Source: Acetobacteraceae bacterium
GTDB taxonomy: Bacteria > Pseudomonadota > Alphaproteobacteria > Acetobacterales > Acetobacteraceae
Length of the DNA: 64,000 bases
NCBI GenBank assembly: GCA_030041375.1
Contig: JASHOA010000019.1
Coordinates: 1 to 64,000, forward strand
Reading direction: 5' to 3'
The position numbers and the translations under genes are program-made. Shown one piece after another: positions 36,960 through 45,709 of the stretch (its first letter is position 1; each line of letters opens with the position of its first letter). Below the pieces are notes generated by a model. It was given only the letters and a program-made list of their open reading frames with translations. It had not been told where the DNA came from and searched no databases.

Positions 36960-37745
36960 TCAGGGGCTCACTGCCTGCGGGAGCAGCGGGACCGGCCCCG
37001 GAGAAGCCGGCCCAGGGGAGACAGGCCCAGGTGAGACAGGCAACGTGCCGAGGATACCCGGCTGAGGCCCCGCCCCCGAGGGCGGGACCGCGGCCGGTGC
37101 GGGCTCTGTGCCAGCCGGCGCAGCAGCAGGTGCGGGCGCCGCACCGGTTGCGCCCGGCGCCGGCAACGGCGCGGTCTCGATGGCGGCGGGGGTCGTCGAG
37201 GATTGCGCCAGCCAATCCCCGAGACTACGCCGAAGCTGGTATTCGAACTCGACATTCATCGTGTTCATCAGCCGCCCTGTCAGGTCGTAGAGCGCCTGGC
37301 GGAGTGCCGCACCCTCGCCGGACGGAGCATGCGCGCCCTGCGCGGCGCGCGCCTCCGCGAAGCCCGCTTTGGTCCCGTCTGCCGAATAGACATCGAGCCT
37401 GACTGCAAACGAGCCGGAAAGCTCCGGGCCGTCGCGCACCAGGGAAGCATCCTCGATCACGAACACCGCCTTGCCCGAGGTGCCATAAGCGCCCAACCGG
37501 TCTTTTGCCATCTGGCGCAGCGCCGCCAGCGGGGTTTCCGGTGCCAGCGATTCAACATGATCCGGCTCGTCCCCCGGCTGCCATTCGTTCTCGATCTCGA
37601 TCGAAGCCACGTTCAGCTTGAGCACCGGCAGATAATTGTAACGGAGCGGCGGAAAATTCTCGCCCCTCGGAGCACCCGTTGCACATCCTGTCACCGCCAC
37701 CGCCAGCAGCATGAGGGCGCGGCGCGGCACCCCGCGGACGGTCAT
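36960..37745 (-). CDS. Probable lipoprotein with proline-rich C-terminus
   Basis: A 261-residue protein starting MTVRGVPRRALMLLAVAVTG. The signal peptide ends in a lipobox with C21, so the mature protein should be lipid-anchored. Residues about 35-185 form a globular domain (LPVLKLNVASIEIENEW, AKDRLGAYGTSGKAVFVIEDASL, then an LGDWL end) resembling small alphaproteobacterial outer-membrane lipoproteins of unknown function. The last 60 residues are Ala/Pro-rich with near-tandem SPGPV units encoded by the short repeats at about 36985-37040. It lies 60 bp downstream of hslO on the same strand. Confidence 0.82.
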   Translation of the reverse strand: MTVRGVPRRALMLLAVAVTGCATGAPRGENFPPLRYNYLPVLKLNVASIEIENEWQPGDEPDHVESLAPETPLAALRQMAKDRLGAYGTSGKAVFVIEDASLVRDGPELSGSFAVRLDVYSADGTKAGFAEARAAQGAHAPSGEGAALRQALYDLTGRLMNTMNVEFEYQLRRSLGDWLAQSSTTPAAIETAPLPAPGATGAAPAPAAAPAGTEPAPAAVPPSGAGPQPGILGTLPVSPGPVSPGPASPGPVPLLPQAVSP

Positions 37746-37805
37746 CTCAGGGGGCTCCTTCCAATCGGTTCGCCCGATCCAGCCTGACGTTCGCCACCGC
37801 AACGG

Positions 37806-38765
37806 TCAATCCGCCCGACCGCGCCCCGTGATCTCCGCACGCGAGAAACGGAAATCGAGATTGCAAAATTCGCAGGTCATGACGATCGCACCGTTGGTGG
37901 TCATCTGGTCGAGATCTTCGATCCCGAACCCTTCGAGGATGCCCGAGAGCCGCGCCCGCGTGCAGCGGCAGCCATACGCAAGCGCACGCGGCGCCTCGGT
38001 GAGCACACCTTCGCTGTGGAAAAGCCGATACAGCAGATGTTCGGAGGCAAGCCGATCGTCGAGCAGTTCCGCATCCGAGAGCGTGGTGGCGAGCGCGGTC
38101 GCCGTTCGCCAGGCCTCCGCCTGGTCCTCGCGATCCCGACCCGGTTCCCGGGACCCGCTTGAGGCAATGCGTTCCAGGATCAGCGCCCCGGCGCGCCAGC
38201 CATCCCTGCCCCGTCCCGCGGCAAGACGCACCAGGCCGGCAAGCTGCATGCTCTCCCGGAAATAAGCGAGCGCCATCTCCTCCAGGCTCTCCCCGCTCAG
38301 CGCCACGATCCCCTGGTGGCGTTCGCGCCCGGCACCCGGATCGACCGTGAATGCGAGATAGCCTTGCCCCAGCAGGTCCGCCGCACTGGGTGCCGGCAGC
38401 GCCTCGAAGAGGGCGGCAAGGCGTGCCGCGTCGCTCCGGATATAGAACCGGAGCGCCCCGGCCTCGGTGCAGTCGGCATGCAGAGGCGAAACCGGACCAT
38501 TCCCCTTGATCTGCAGGCTGAACGAGCCCTGAAACCGCAGCGCCGAAGCCAGGCCTGCCACCAATGCGAGCGCCTCGGCGGCAAGTTGCGCCACGCGCTC
38601 ATGGTGGCGATGCCGCCCCAGCAGCGCCTCGGTCAGCGGGCCGAGCCGCACCAGGCGCCCGCGCACCGGATGGCGGGGAAGGAAGAACGGCAGGATCGCG
38701 CGCGGCACCACGATGTCCGGAACATCCGGTCGCAGGCGGTCGAGGAAGGCCGGCATCTCGGTCAT
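37806..38765 (-). CDS. hslO: Hsp33 family redox-regulated chaperone
   Basis: A 319-residue Hsp33. The C-terminal zinc centre is complete: CRC (in YGCRCTRARLSGIL) and CEFC about 30 residues later. These cysteines release zinc and form disulfides under oxidative stress, turning the holdase on. The N-terminal domain carries LSLQIKGNGPVSPLHADCTEAG-like residues (SLQIKGNGPV). Start at the ATG 38763-38765; a GTG one codon earlier is in frame. Alphaproteobacteria often place hslO near argF/argD; here it lies between a lipoprotein and ygfZ. Confidence 0.95.
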   Translation of the reverse strand: MTEMPAFLDRLRPDVPDIVVPRAILPFFLPRHPVRGRLVRLGPLTEALLGRHRHHERVAQLAAEALALVAGLASALRFQGSFSLQIKGNGPVSPLHADCTEAGALRFYIRSDAARLAALFEALPAPSAADLLGQGYLAFTVDPGAGRERHQGIVALSGESLEEMALAYFRESMQLAGLVRLAAGRGRDGWRAGALILERIASSGSREPGRDREDQAEAWRTATALATTLSDAELLDDRLASEHLLYRLFHSEGVLTEAPRALAYGCRCTRARLSGILEGFGIEDLDQMTTNGAIVMTCEFCNLDFRFSRAEITGRGRAD

Positions 38766-38810
38766 CACACGACTCTAACGGCTAGCGGTCCCACGGGCCA
38801 TGCGCGGCGT

Positions 38811-39626
38811 TCATGGGCGCAACCGCATCCAGGCAGGAACCCGCGGCGTCAGCACCGCCTCCCCGCAGGTCAGCCGCTCGCCGAGCGAGTCGATACGCAG
38901 CGAGGCGAGGCCGAGCGCGCGCCGGCCGGAGCGCATGCTGCCGCGCGCCGCCCCATCGCCTTCGACCGGTGTCGCCGGCAGAGGCAGCGGGCCGGAGACG
39001 ATGACGGGCACCAGCCGGCGCTTGATCAGCCCGCGATAGCGGGTGCGGGCGGTGAGTTCCTGGCCCATGTAACAGCCCTTGCTCCAGGACACGCCCGCAA
39101 GTTCGTCGAATCCGGCTTCGAGCAGGAGCGTCCGCTCCGACTCGAGATCGCGGGATCCATCCGGCAGGCCGAGCGCCAGCCGGTGCAAATCCCAATCTTC
39201 GAAGCTGGCGTTGGCCGCCAGCGGCGCCCGCGAAAGAAGCCGCCACCCGGCCTCCGCCAACCGCGGATCAGGAGCCGAGATCACCTCGGTTGTAAAATCC
39301 GGCTGGCCGCCCCAGGCGGCATAAACAAGGAATTCCGCCGAGGCATCCGCGATCTCGACCTCGGCGCGCAGCCGATAACGCAAGAGCCGGGTCATGAGCA
39401 TCGCCGCGTGCGCCCGCTCGCAATCGACAAGAAGGCGCACCCCGTCGGTCAGGATGAAGAAATCAGCGAGCCATTTCCCCTGCGCGGTCAGGAGTGCGGC
39501 CCACACCGCCCGACCCGGCGCAACCTCCGCCACGTCGTTCGATACCAGGCCTTGCAGGAAGGCCACCTGATCCCTGCCCGCGATGGCCAGCACACCGCGG
39601 TCAGGAAGATGGGCAAGATGAAGCAT
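38811..39626 (-). CDS. ygfZ: YgfZ/CAF17-like folate-binding Fe-S protein maturation factor
   Basis: A 271-residue protein of the YgfZ/GcvT-like family, which uses tetrahydrofolate to help repair or assemble Fe-S clusters in enzymes such as MiaB. The family signature is present as SWSKGCYMGQELTARTRYRG, with the conserved Cys. The N-terminal HLPDRGVLAIAGRDQVAFLQGLVSND is typical. The start is uncertain: the ATG at 39624-39626 is used, while a TTG at 39662 would add twelve residues. The pyrC gene that often neighbours ygfZ in alphaproteobacteria lies two genes away. Confidence 0.9.
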   Translation of the reverse strand: MLHLAHLPDRGVLAIAGRDQVAFLQGLVSNDVAEVAPGRAVWAALLTAQGKWLADFFILTDGVRLLVDCERAHAAMLMTRLLRYRLRAEVEIADASAEFLVYAAWGGQPDFTTEVISAPDPRLAEAGWRLLSRAPLAANASFEDWDLHRLALGLPDGSRDLESERTLLLEAGFDELAGVSWSKGCYMGQELTARTRYRGLIKRRLVPVIVSGPLPLPATPVEGDGAARGSMRSGRRALGLASLRIDSLGERLTCGEAVLTPRVPAWMRLRP

Positions 39627-39794
39627 GCCGGCGAACGTGGGTCCTGGCGCGGATAACGACAAGGCGTGCTAGACTCTGCGTCTCGCGAACCACGACACGG
39701 CCAGGCAATTGGTATCGGCATCCTCGAACGAGCGCTGCCGCGCTGACCGGCGCGGCCCAGGCAACCGGCCTCCCGCTCCGGGGACGCAGCACTG

Positions 39795-41558
39795 ATGTGC
39801 GGCATCGCTGGCCTCATTCTGCGCAACGATGCCCAACCGCCGCCGCCCGAAACGCTGGCCCGGCTCACCCGCGCGCTGGCACATCGCGGACCCGATGGCA
39901 CCGGGCAGACCATGGTGGGCAGAATTGCCTTGATCAGCACGCGCCTTGCCATCATCGACCTGGCAGGCGGCGACCAGCCGCTGTTCGCCGGCGGCGCCGC
40001 GCTGGTCGCGAACGCTGAAATCTACAATTACCGCGAACTCCGCGCGGCCATGCCGGAAGTCCGGTTCGCAACCGGGAGCGATTGCGAACCGGCGCTGCAT
40101 CGTTGGCTCCGCGACGGGTCTGACTACGTGAAAGCGCTTCGCGGCATGTATGCCATCGCCGTGCATGAGCGGGCGGCACGAACCGTCACGCTCTCGCGGG
40201 ATCCGTTCGGCATCAAGCCGCTCTATCTTGCACCGATTGCCGACGGCCTCGCTTTCGCTTCCGAACCGCAGGCGCTGCTCGAAGCGGGGCTCGCCGCACG
40301 CTCGGTGCGAACGGCGGCGCGGGATGAGCTTCTGCAGATGCAGTTCGTCACCGGTCCGGAGACGATCTTCGAAGGTATCAACCGCCTCTTGCCGGGCGAG
40401 ACGCTCGTTTGCGCCGACGGGCACGTGCTGGAAAGGCACCGGATCGCGGCCCTTCCCGATGGCGGGCCGGAAGAGATCACGGAAGAGGCTGCTCTGGCGC
40501 GGCTGGATGCGGCACTCGCGGACAGCATCGAGCTGCATCTGAGAAGCGACGTGCCGTACGGTATGTTCCTTTCCGGCGGCATCGACAGCTCGGCGGTGCT
40601 GGCGATGATGCGCCGCGTGACCAACCAGGAAGTGCTTGCCTTCACCGCCGGTTTCGAGGCGCCCGGCGCCGCCGACGAGCGGAAGGCGGCCAAAGCGGTG
40701 GCAGAGGCGGTCGGGGCGCGTCACGAGACGATCGGCATCACCGAACAGATGGTCTGGCAGCATCTGCCCGAGATCGTCGCCTGCATGGATGACCCCGCCG
40801 CCGATTATGCGATCATCCCAAGCTGGTTCCTCGCCCGTCGGGCGCGCCAGGATGTCAAGGTCGCCTTATCCGGCGAGGGCGGGGACGAAATCTTCGCCGG
40901 TTACGGCCGCTACCGCACGGCCATGCGCCCCTGGTGGCTGGGTGGGCGCGTGATGCGTGCGCGCGGCACCTTCGACCGCCTGGATGTGCTCCGCTCGCGC
41001 CCGGGAACCTGGCGGGACGGGCTTGGCGCGGACGAGGCGGCAGCACTGCAGAACGGCCGCTCGCGCCTCGCCGTGGCGCAGGCCACCGACATCGCCGGCT
41101 GGCTGCCGAACGACCTGCTCCTCAAGCTCGATCGCTGCCTCATGGCGCATGGCATTGAGGGACGTACTCCGCTCCTCGACCCGGCGGTTGCCGCGGCAAC
41201 GTTCTGCCTGCCGGATGCACTCAAGGTACGCAGCGGCCGCGGCAAGTGGCTGCTCAGGCGCTGGCTCGAACGGCATCTTCCGGCGGCCCGGCCGTTCGCA
41301 CCGAAGCAGGGCTTCACCGTCCCGGTCGGGGCCTGGATCGCCGCCGCGGGTGCCAGGCTCGGCGCCCTGGTCGCGGCCTCGCCGGCAATCGAGGAAATCG
41401 CAGAACCTTCGCGCGTGATCGCCCTGTTCCGCGGCGCCGCCGGCCGGCGCGAAGGATTCGCGGCCTGGACACTGCTCTTTTACGCCCTCTGGCACCGTCG
41501 ACATGTCATCGGGCTACCGCCCGCCGGAGATGTGTTCGCAACCCTTGCCGCGCGCTGA
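39795..41558 (+). CDS. asnB: Asparagine synthase (glutamine-hydrolysing)
   Basis: A 587-residue class B asparagine synthetase. The N-terminal nucleophile is Cys2 (MCGIAGL) after Met removal. The glutaminase domain covers about 1-200 (RALAHRGPDGTGQ, NAEIYNYRELRA). The synthetase domain has the PP-loop FLSGGIDSSAVLAMM near residue 260 and ALSGEGGDEIFAGYGRYRT. It converts aspartate to asparagine via beta-aspartyl-AMP. Its length and the XrtA-locus-like C-terminus allow an amidotransferase role in another pathway, but the context (pyrC, argH) is metabolic. The ATG follows the divergent ygfZ. Confidence 0.9.
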   Translation: MCGIAGLILRNDAQPPPPETLARLTRALAHRGPDGTGQTMVGRIALISTRLAIIDLAGGDQPLFAGGAALVANAEIYNYRELRAAMPEVRFATGSDCEPALHRWLRDGSDYVKALRGMYAIAVHERAARTVTLSRDPFGIKPLYLAPIADGLAFASEPQALLEAGLAARSVRTAARDELLQMQFVTGPETIFEGINRLLPGETLVCADGHVLERHRIAALPDGGPEEITEEAALARLDAALADSIELHLRSDVPYGMFLSGGIDSSAVLAMMRRVTNQEVLAFTAGFEAPGAADERKAAKAVAEAVGARHETIGITEQMVWQHLPEIVACMDDPAADYAIIPSWFLARRARQDVKVALSGEGGDEIFAGYGRYRTAMRPWWLGGRVMRARGTFDRLDVLRSRPGTWRDGLGADEAAALQNGRSRLAVAQATDIAGWLPNDLLLKLDRCLMAHGIEGRTPLLDPAVAAATFCLPDALKVRSGRGKWLLRRWLERHLPAARPFAPKQGFTVPVGAWIAAAGARLGALVAASPAIEEIAEPSRVIALFRGAAGRREGFAAWTLLFYALWHRRHVIGLPPAGDVFATLAAR

Positions 41559-41566
41559 TCGATCGC

Positions 41567-42889
41567 ATGCCTGAATTCTACGAGCTCCTCATCCGCGGCG
41601 GCCGCGTGATCCTGCCTTGGGGCGTGGAGGAAACCGACATTGGTATCGCCGGCGGGCGCATCGCGGCCCTCGGCGTCGGCGGCGCGGCGAGCGCAGCCGA
41701 AACGATCGTCGCGCGCGGCCTCGTCGTGCTGCCCGGCCTGATCGACCCGCACGTCCACCTCCGCGATCCGGGAGACCGCTCGGTCGAGAGCATCCCGACC
41801 GGCACCCGCGCCGCCGTGCTGGGCGGGCTCGCCGCGGTGTTCGATATGCCGAACACGACGCCCCCACTCACCGATTCCGGGCAGCTCGCCTGGAAGCAGG
41901 CCTACGCGGAGCGTTCTGCCTGGTGCGATATCGGGCTCTATGTCGGAGCGACGAAGACCAACATCGCCTCTCTCGCGGTGCTGGAGACAGGGCGCGGGGT
42001 GTGCGCGATCAAGGTCTTCGCCGGCAGCTCCACCGGCGAACTCCTGGTCGAGGACGACGCCAGCCTCGAACGCGTGATGCGCGCCGGCAGCCGGCGAATC
42101 GCCTATCACTCGGAAGACGAGTACCGGCTGCGCGCGCGGCGGGCATTTTTCCACGCCGGAGAGCCCTATCGACGGCACATGGAATGGCGCGACGAGGAGA
42201 CCGCCTTCCTAGGCACCCGACGACTGATGGCCCTGGCGCGCCAGACCGGCCGGCCCGCGCACATCCTGCACGTCTCGACCGCCGAGGAGCTTTCATTCCT
42301 CAAAAGCCACAAGGACATCGCCACCGTCGAAGTCCTGGTTAACCATCTCACGCAAGCTGCGCCGGAAGCCTATGACACGCTCGGCGGCTACGCGGTGATG
42401 AACCCCCCGATTCGCGACCGGCGCCACCTCGAGGCCGCCTGGGCCGCGGTTGCCGACGGCACCGTCGACACCGTCGGCTCGGATCATGCCCCGCACAGCC
42501 GCGCCGCCAAGGAAAGACCCTGGCCCGATTGCGCTGCCGGCCTCACCGGCGTGCAGACCATCGTTCCGGTGATGCTCGATCAGGTGAATGCCGGACGGCT
42601 TAGCCTCTCGCGGCTCGCCGATCTAATGTGCGCGGGGCCGGCACGCGTCTATGGCGTTCGCTGCAAGGGCCGGATCGCGGCCGGTTACGATGCCGATTTC
42701 ACCATCGTCGATCTCGATCACCGCCGCCGCGTCGAGGAAAGCTGGCTTGCCTCGCCGTGCGGCTGGAGCCCCTTTACCAGCGCCATGCTCAAGGGCTGGC
42801 CGATCATGACGATCGTGCGCGGCAACGTCGTGATGCGCGAGGACGAGGTGCTCGGCGAGCCACGGGGCAAGCTGGTTTCCTTCGCCTGA
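41567..42889 (+). CDS. pyrC: Dihydroorotase (type I)
   Basis: A 440-residue amidohydrolase that cyclises carbamoyl-aspartate to dihydroorotate. The metal ligands are H62 and H64 in GLIDPHVHLRDPG, the carbamylated lysine K149 in CAIKVFAGSSTG and the aspartate in DTVGSDHAPH. The length and DPHVHLRDPG motif are of the type I (PyrC2/allantoinase-like) class. The gene starts 8 bp after asnB, so the two are co-transcribed. An allantoinase or hydantoinase is the main alternative, but NPPIRD and HAPH context favours dihydroorotase. Confidence 0.9.
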   Translation: MPEFYELLIRGGRVILPWGVEETDIGIAGGRIAALGVGGAASAAETIVARGLVVLPGLIDPHVHLRDPGDRSVESIPTGTRAAVLGGLAAVFDMPNTTPPLTDSGQLAWKQAYAERSAWCDIGLYVGATKTNIASLAVLETGRGVCAIKVFAGSSTGELLVEDDASLERVMRAGSRRIAYHSEDEYRLRARRAFFHAGEPYRRHMEWRDEETAFLGTRRLMALARQTGRPAHILHVSTAEELSFLKSHKDIATVEVLVNHLTQAAPEAYDTLGGYAVMNPPIRDRRHLEAAWAAVADGTVDTVGSDHAPHSRAAKERPWPDCAAGLTGVQTIVPVMLDQVNAGRLSLSRLADLMCAGPARVYGVRCKGRIAAGYDADFTIVDLDHRRRVEESWLASPCGWSPFTSAMLKGWPIMTIVRGNVVMREDEVLGEPRGKLVSFA

Positions 42890-42896
42890 GCGGGCC

Positions 42897-44306
42897 TTAC
42901 CCGGCAAGCCTCCGGCGCCACTCTTCTGCCGCCGCGGCAACGCGCGCCGGCGCCGTGCCGCCGAGCGAGTTGCGCGAGGCGATCGAGGCGGCAATCGAAA
43001 GAACCCCATAGACCGCTTGGGTGATTCCTGGCTCCTCGGCCTGCATCTCCGCGAGCGGCAGTTCGGCCAGGGAAACCCCCCGCCCTTCCGCCTTGGCCAC
43101 CAGCCGGCCGGTCACATGATGCGCGGTACGGAACGGCATACCGAGCGTGCGCACCAGCCAGTCCGCAAGATCCGTCGCGGTCGAAAATCCTTCCGCGGCC
43201 ATACCGCTCATCCGCGCCGCATCGGCTACGAGGTCACGCACCATGCCGACCATTGCCGCGAGCGAGAGCGAGAGCGCATCGGCGGCATCGAACACCGGCT
43301 CCTTGTCCTCCTGCAAATCCTTGCCGTAGGCGAGTGGCAGGCCTTTGAGAACGGTGAGAAGCGCCACCAGGGCACCGTCAATCCGCCCGCTCTTGGCGCG
43401 CACCAGTTCCGCTGCATCGGGGTTGCGTTTCTGCGGCATGATCGAACTTCCGCTCGTATAGGCGTCGGAGAGCCGGATGAACCGGAAGCCCGGGCTCGCC
43501 CAGAGCACGATCTCCTCTGCCAGCCGCGACAGATGCGAGGCGGCCAGCGCCGCGGCCGCCAGGAACTCGAGCGCGAAATCCCGATCCGACACCGCATCGA
43601 GGGAATTGGCGCACGGCCGCGCGAAGCCGAGTGCCTCGGCGGTCATCTGCCGGTCGATCGGAAAGGCAGTGCCGGCCAGGGCGGCAGCACCGAGCGGGCA
43701 TTCATTGAGCCGCCGCCGGCAGTCGGCAAGACGGCCGCGGTCGCGCGCGAACATCTCGACATAAGCCATCAGATGATGCCCGAAGGTAACCGGCTGGGCC
43801 GCCTGCAGATGGGTGAAACCCGGCATCGCCAGGTGAGCATATTCGCCCGCCCGATCGGCGAGTGCCTGCATCAGAGCCGCCACCTGCCCATCCAGCCCGT
43901 CGATCGCCTCGCGCAACCAAAGCCTGAGATCGGTCGCCACCTGGTCATTGCGGCTGCGCGCGGTGTGCAATCGCCGTCCGGGTTCACCGATGCGGGCGAT
44001 CAACTGCGCCTCGAGGTTCGTATGGATGTCTTCGAGCGCAGGATCGAAAACGAATTTTCCCGACTCGATCTCGGCGGCAATCGCCTCCAGGCCTTTGCGA
44101 ATCGCCGTCTCGTCTGCCGCGCTGATGATGCCGACGCGGGCGAGCATGGCGGCGTGTGCAAGCGAACCCTGGATGTCCTGCCGCCAGAGCCTCTGATCGA
44201 AACCGATCGAGGCATTGATCTGCTGCATGACGGACGAGGGGCCTCCGGCAAAGCGGCCGCCCCATTGCAGGTTCGAAGGCAAGGGGGAGCTGTTCGACTT
44301 TTGCAC
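42897..44306 (-). CDS. argH: Argininosuccinate lyase
   Basis: A 469-residue fumarase/aspartase-superfamily enzyme that splits argininosuccinate into arginine and fumarate. Visible: [20 protein letters not shown] start, the [17 protein letters not shown] loop, TGFTHLQ equivalent [18 protein letters not shown], and the signature [22 protein letters not shown] start at 44304-44306 gives normal length; the frame continues upstream without family-like sequence. It converges on pyrC with a 7-bp gap. argG is not in the window. Confidence 0.94.
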   Translation of the reverse strand: MQKSNSSPLPSNLQWGGRFAGGPSSVMQQINASIGFDQRLWRQDIQGSLAHAAMLARVGIISAADETAIRKGLEAIAAEIESGKFVFDPALEDIHTNLEAQLIARIGEPGRRLHTARSRNDQVATDLRLWLREAIDGLDGQVAALMQALADRAGEYAHLAMPGFTHLQAAQPVTFGHHLMAYVEMFARDRGRLADCRRRLNECPLGAAALAGTAFPIDRQMTAEALGFARPCANSLDAVSDRDFALEFLAAAALAASHLSRLAEEIVLWASPGFRFIRLSDAYTSGSSIMPQKRNPDAAELVRAKSGRIDGALVALLTVLKGLPLAYGKDLQEDKEPVFDAADALSLSLAAMVGMVRDLVADAARMSGMAAEGFSTATDLADWLVRTLGMPFRTAHHVTGRLVAKAEGRGVSLAELPLAEMQAEEPGITQAVYGVLSIAASIASRNSLGGTAPARVAAAAEEWRRRLAG

Positions 44307-44379
44307 GATCGCGGTTCCGGTTGCGTCAGGGTCGCGGCCATCTAAGCGCCAACGCTGGCCGCTGCAAACGCACGGCTCC

Positions 44380-44853
44380 CTACGGGATGAGGCCGCCGAA
44401 CGTGACTCTGCCGACCAGCAGGATGAGGGCAGCGATGACCCCGGCCAGAAGATCATCCGCCATCACGCCAAGCGCACCCGGCAGGCGCTCCACCGCCCGG
44501 ATCGGGCCGGGTTTCAGTATGTCGAGCGCCCGGAAAAGAACGAACCCACCGACCAGCGCCGGTACGCTGACATGGGACGTGCCGAGAAGTGCCACCCACT
44601 GCCCGGCAATTTCGTCGATGACCACCGAGGGCGGATCACCGGAAGGAGCAACCTTCGGAACGGCCCAAAGCCCGGCGCCGATGGCAAGCGCCGCTGCCGC
44701 CGCCAGGAGTACGGGCGAGACAGCGATCAGGCCCGCCGCAACCAACGTCGCCGCGGCCGAGGCCACGGTTCCCGGAGCACGCGAAACGCTCCCGCAGCCA
44801 AAACCGCCGGCAAAGAGATGCGCGGGATCAGTCGCGCGCCGAGAGAAAGCCAT
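44380..44853 (-). CDS. pgpA: Phosphatidylglycerophosphatase A
   Basis: A 157-residue membrane protein that dephosphorylates phosphatidylglycerophosphate. The N-terminal [24 protein letters not shown] is the family's opening motif, followed by [16 protein letters not shown] (the catalytic acidic residues) and hydrophobic helices. The start at the ATG 44851-44853 overlaps the last 26 bases of the upstream hydrolase gene, implying coupling. A longer frame to 44988 is antisense-like and rejected. The usual thiL neighbour is absent. Confidence 0.88.
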   Translation of the reverse strand: MAFSRRATDPAHLFAGGFGCGSVSRAPGTVASAAATLVAAGLIAVSPVLLAAAAALAIGAGLWAVPKVAPSGDPPSVVIDEIAGQWVALLGTSHVSVPALVGGFVLFRALDILKPGPIRAVERLPGALGVMADDLLAGVIAALILLVGRVTFGGLIP

Positions 44854-45709
44854 CGAGGGCCGACAAAACGAGAGGTTCGGCAAGCGTCGGGGCATGGCCA
44901 ACGCCCGGGACTTCGACGACCCGGAGGCCAACGTGCATCTCCTGCATCCGTGCCACCGTCGCCGGCAGCAGAATTTCGCTTGAGCCACCGCGTACCAGGA
45001 GAACCGGGAGATGCACGAGCGCGCCGAAGAACGGCCAGAGGTCTGGTACCGGGGCAGCCATCAGTCGTGCGATCTTCACATCCCACATCGGCTGCCAGCG
45101 CCCGTTTCCGTCCGGCGTGTAGGTGAGCCGGGCGAATTCGCGCCAGCCGTCATCGCTCGTGATGCCGAGATGTGGCAACCGCTTACGGAGATGGCACGCT
45201 GCCGCCTCGAGATTTTGCAGCTCTGGCGACTCGGCGAGGAAGCTTTGGATTGCGGCGGTGCCGGCCTGGCCGATCTCGGGGCCGATATCGTTCAGCACGA
45301 CGCCGCCAAGGAGGGCTGGGCGCGCCGCTGCGAGCCCCATCGCGAGTAGTCCGCCGAAACTCGCGCCGATGACCACCACCCGCTCGAGATTGAGCGCACA
45401 CGTAATATCGAGGACATCCTGGATGCACGCCTCCGCCGCATAGCGGCGGACATCGGGGCTTCTCCCCGATTGGCCGCGCCCGGCGTAATCGACTGCGAAA
45501 ACGCGACGCTGTGAAGCAAAGCGCTCGGCCAGGCGCGCAAAATCTCCGCCCGTGCGCACCAGGCCAGGCAAACAGAAGAGCGGCATGACGTCGCAGTCTC
45601 TCGGCCGGCCCCAGGCGCGAACAGAGAGTGGAAGCCCGTCCCAGGCGGTGACGGAGAGAACGCGCTCGCTGCCGTCCCGTTTCCTGCCTTCCGTCAGGGA
45701 CGCAACCAT
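44828..45709 (-). CDS. Alpha/beta hydrolase
   Basis: A 293-residue hydrolase. The oxyanion region is FCLPGLVRTGGDFARLAERF, the nucleophile S117 in VVVIGASFGGLLAMGL, a catalytic acid probably in LLVRGGSSEILLPATV and a histidine in VPGVGHAPTLAEP. The fold is that of haloperoxidase/esterase-type enzymes, and the substrate cannot be read. The start overlaps the end of slt by 16 bp and the end overlaps pgpA by 26 bp, so slt, this gene and pgpA probably form one transcript. Confidence 0.88.
   Translation of the reverse strand: MVASLTEGRKRDGSERVLSVTAWDGLPLSVRAWGRPRDCDVMPLFCLPGLVRTGGDFARLAERFASQRRVFAVDYAGRGQSGRSPDVRRYAAEACIQDVLDITCALNLERVVVIGASFGGLLAMGLAAARPALLGGVVLNDIGPEIGQAGTAAIQSFLAESPELQNLEAAACHLRKRLPHLGITSDDGWREFARLTYTPDGNGRWQPMWDVKIARLMAAPVPDLWPFFGALVHLPVLLVRGGSSEILLPATVARMQEMHVGLRVVEVPGVGHAPTLAEPLVLSALDGFLSARD

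Noticed and set aside
36985-37040. Short tandem repeats as a regulatory repeat array
   Set aside because: They encode in-frame SPGPV-type units of the lipoprotein tail, so protein-level repetition explains them.
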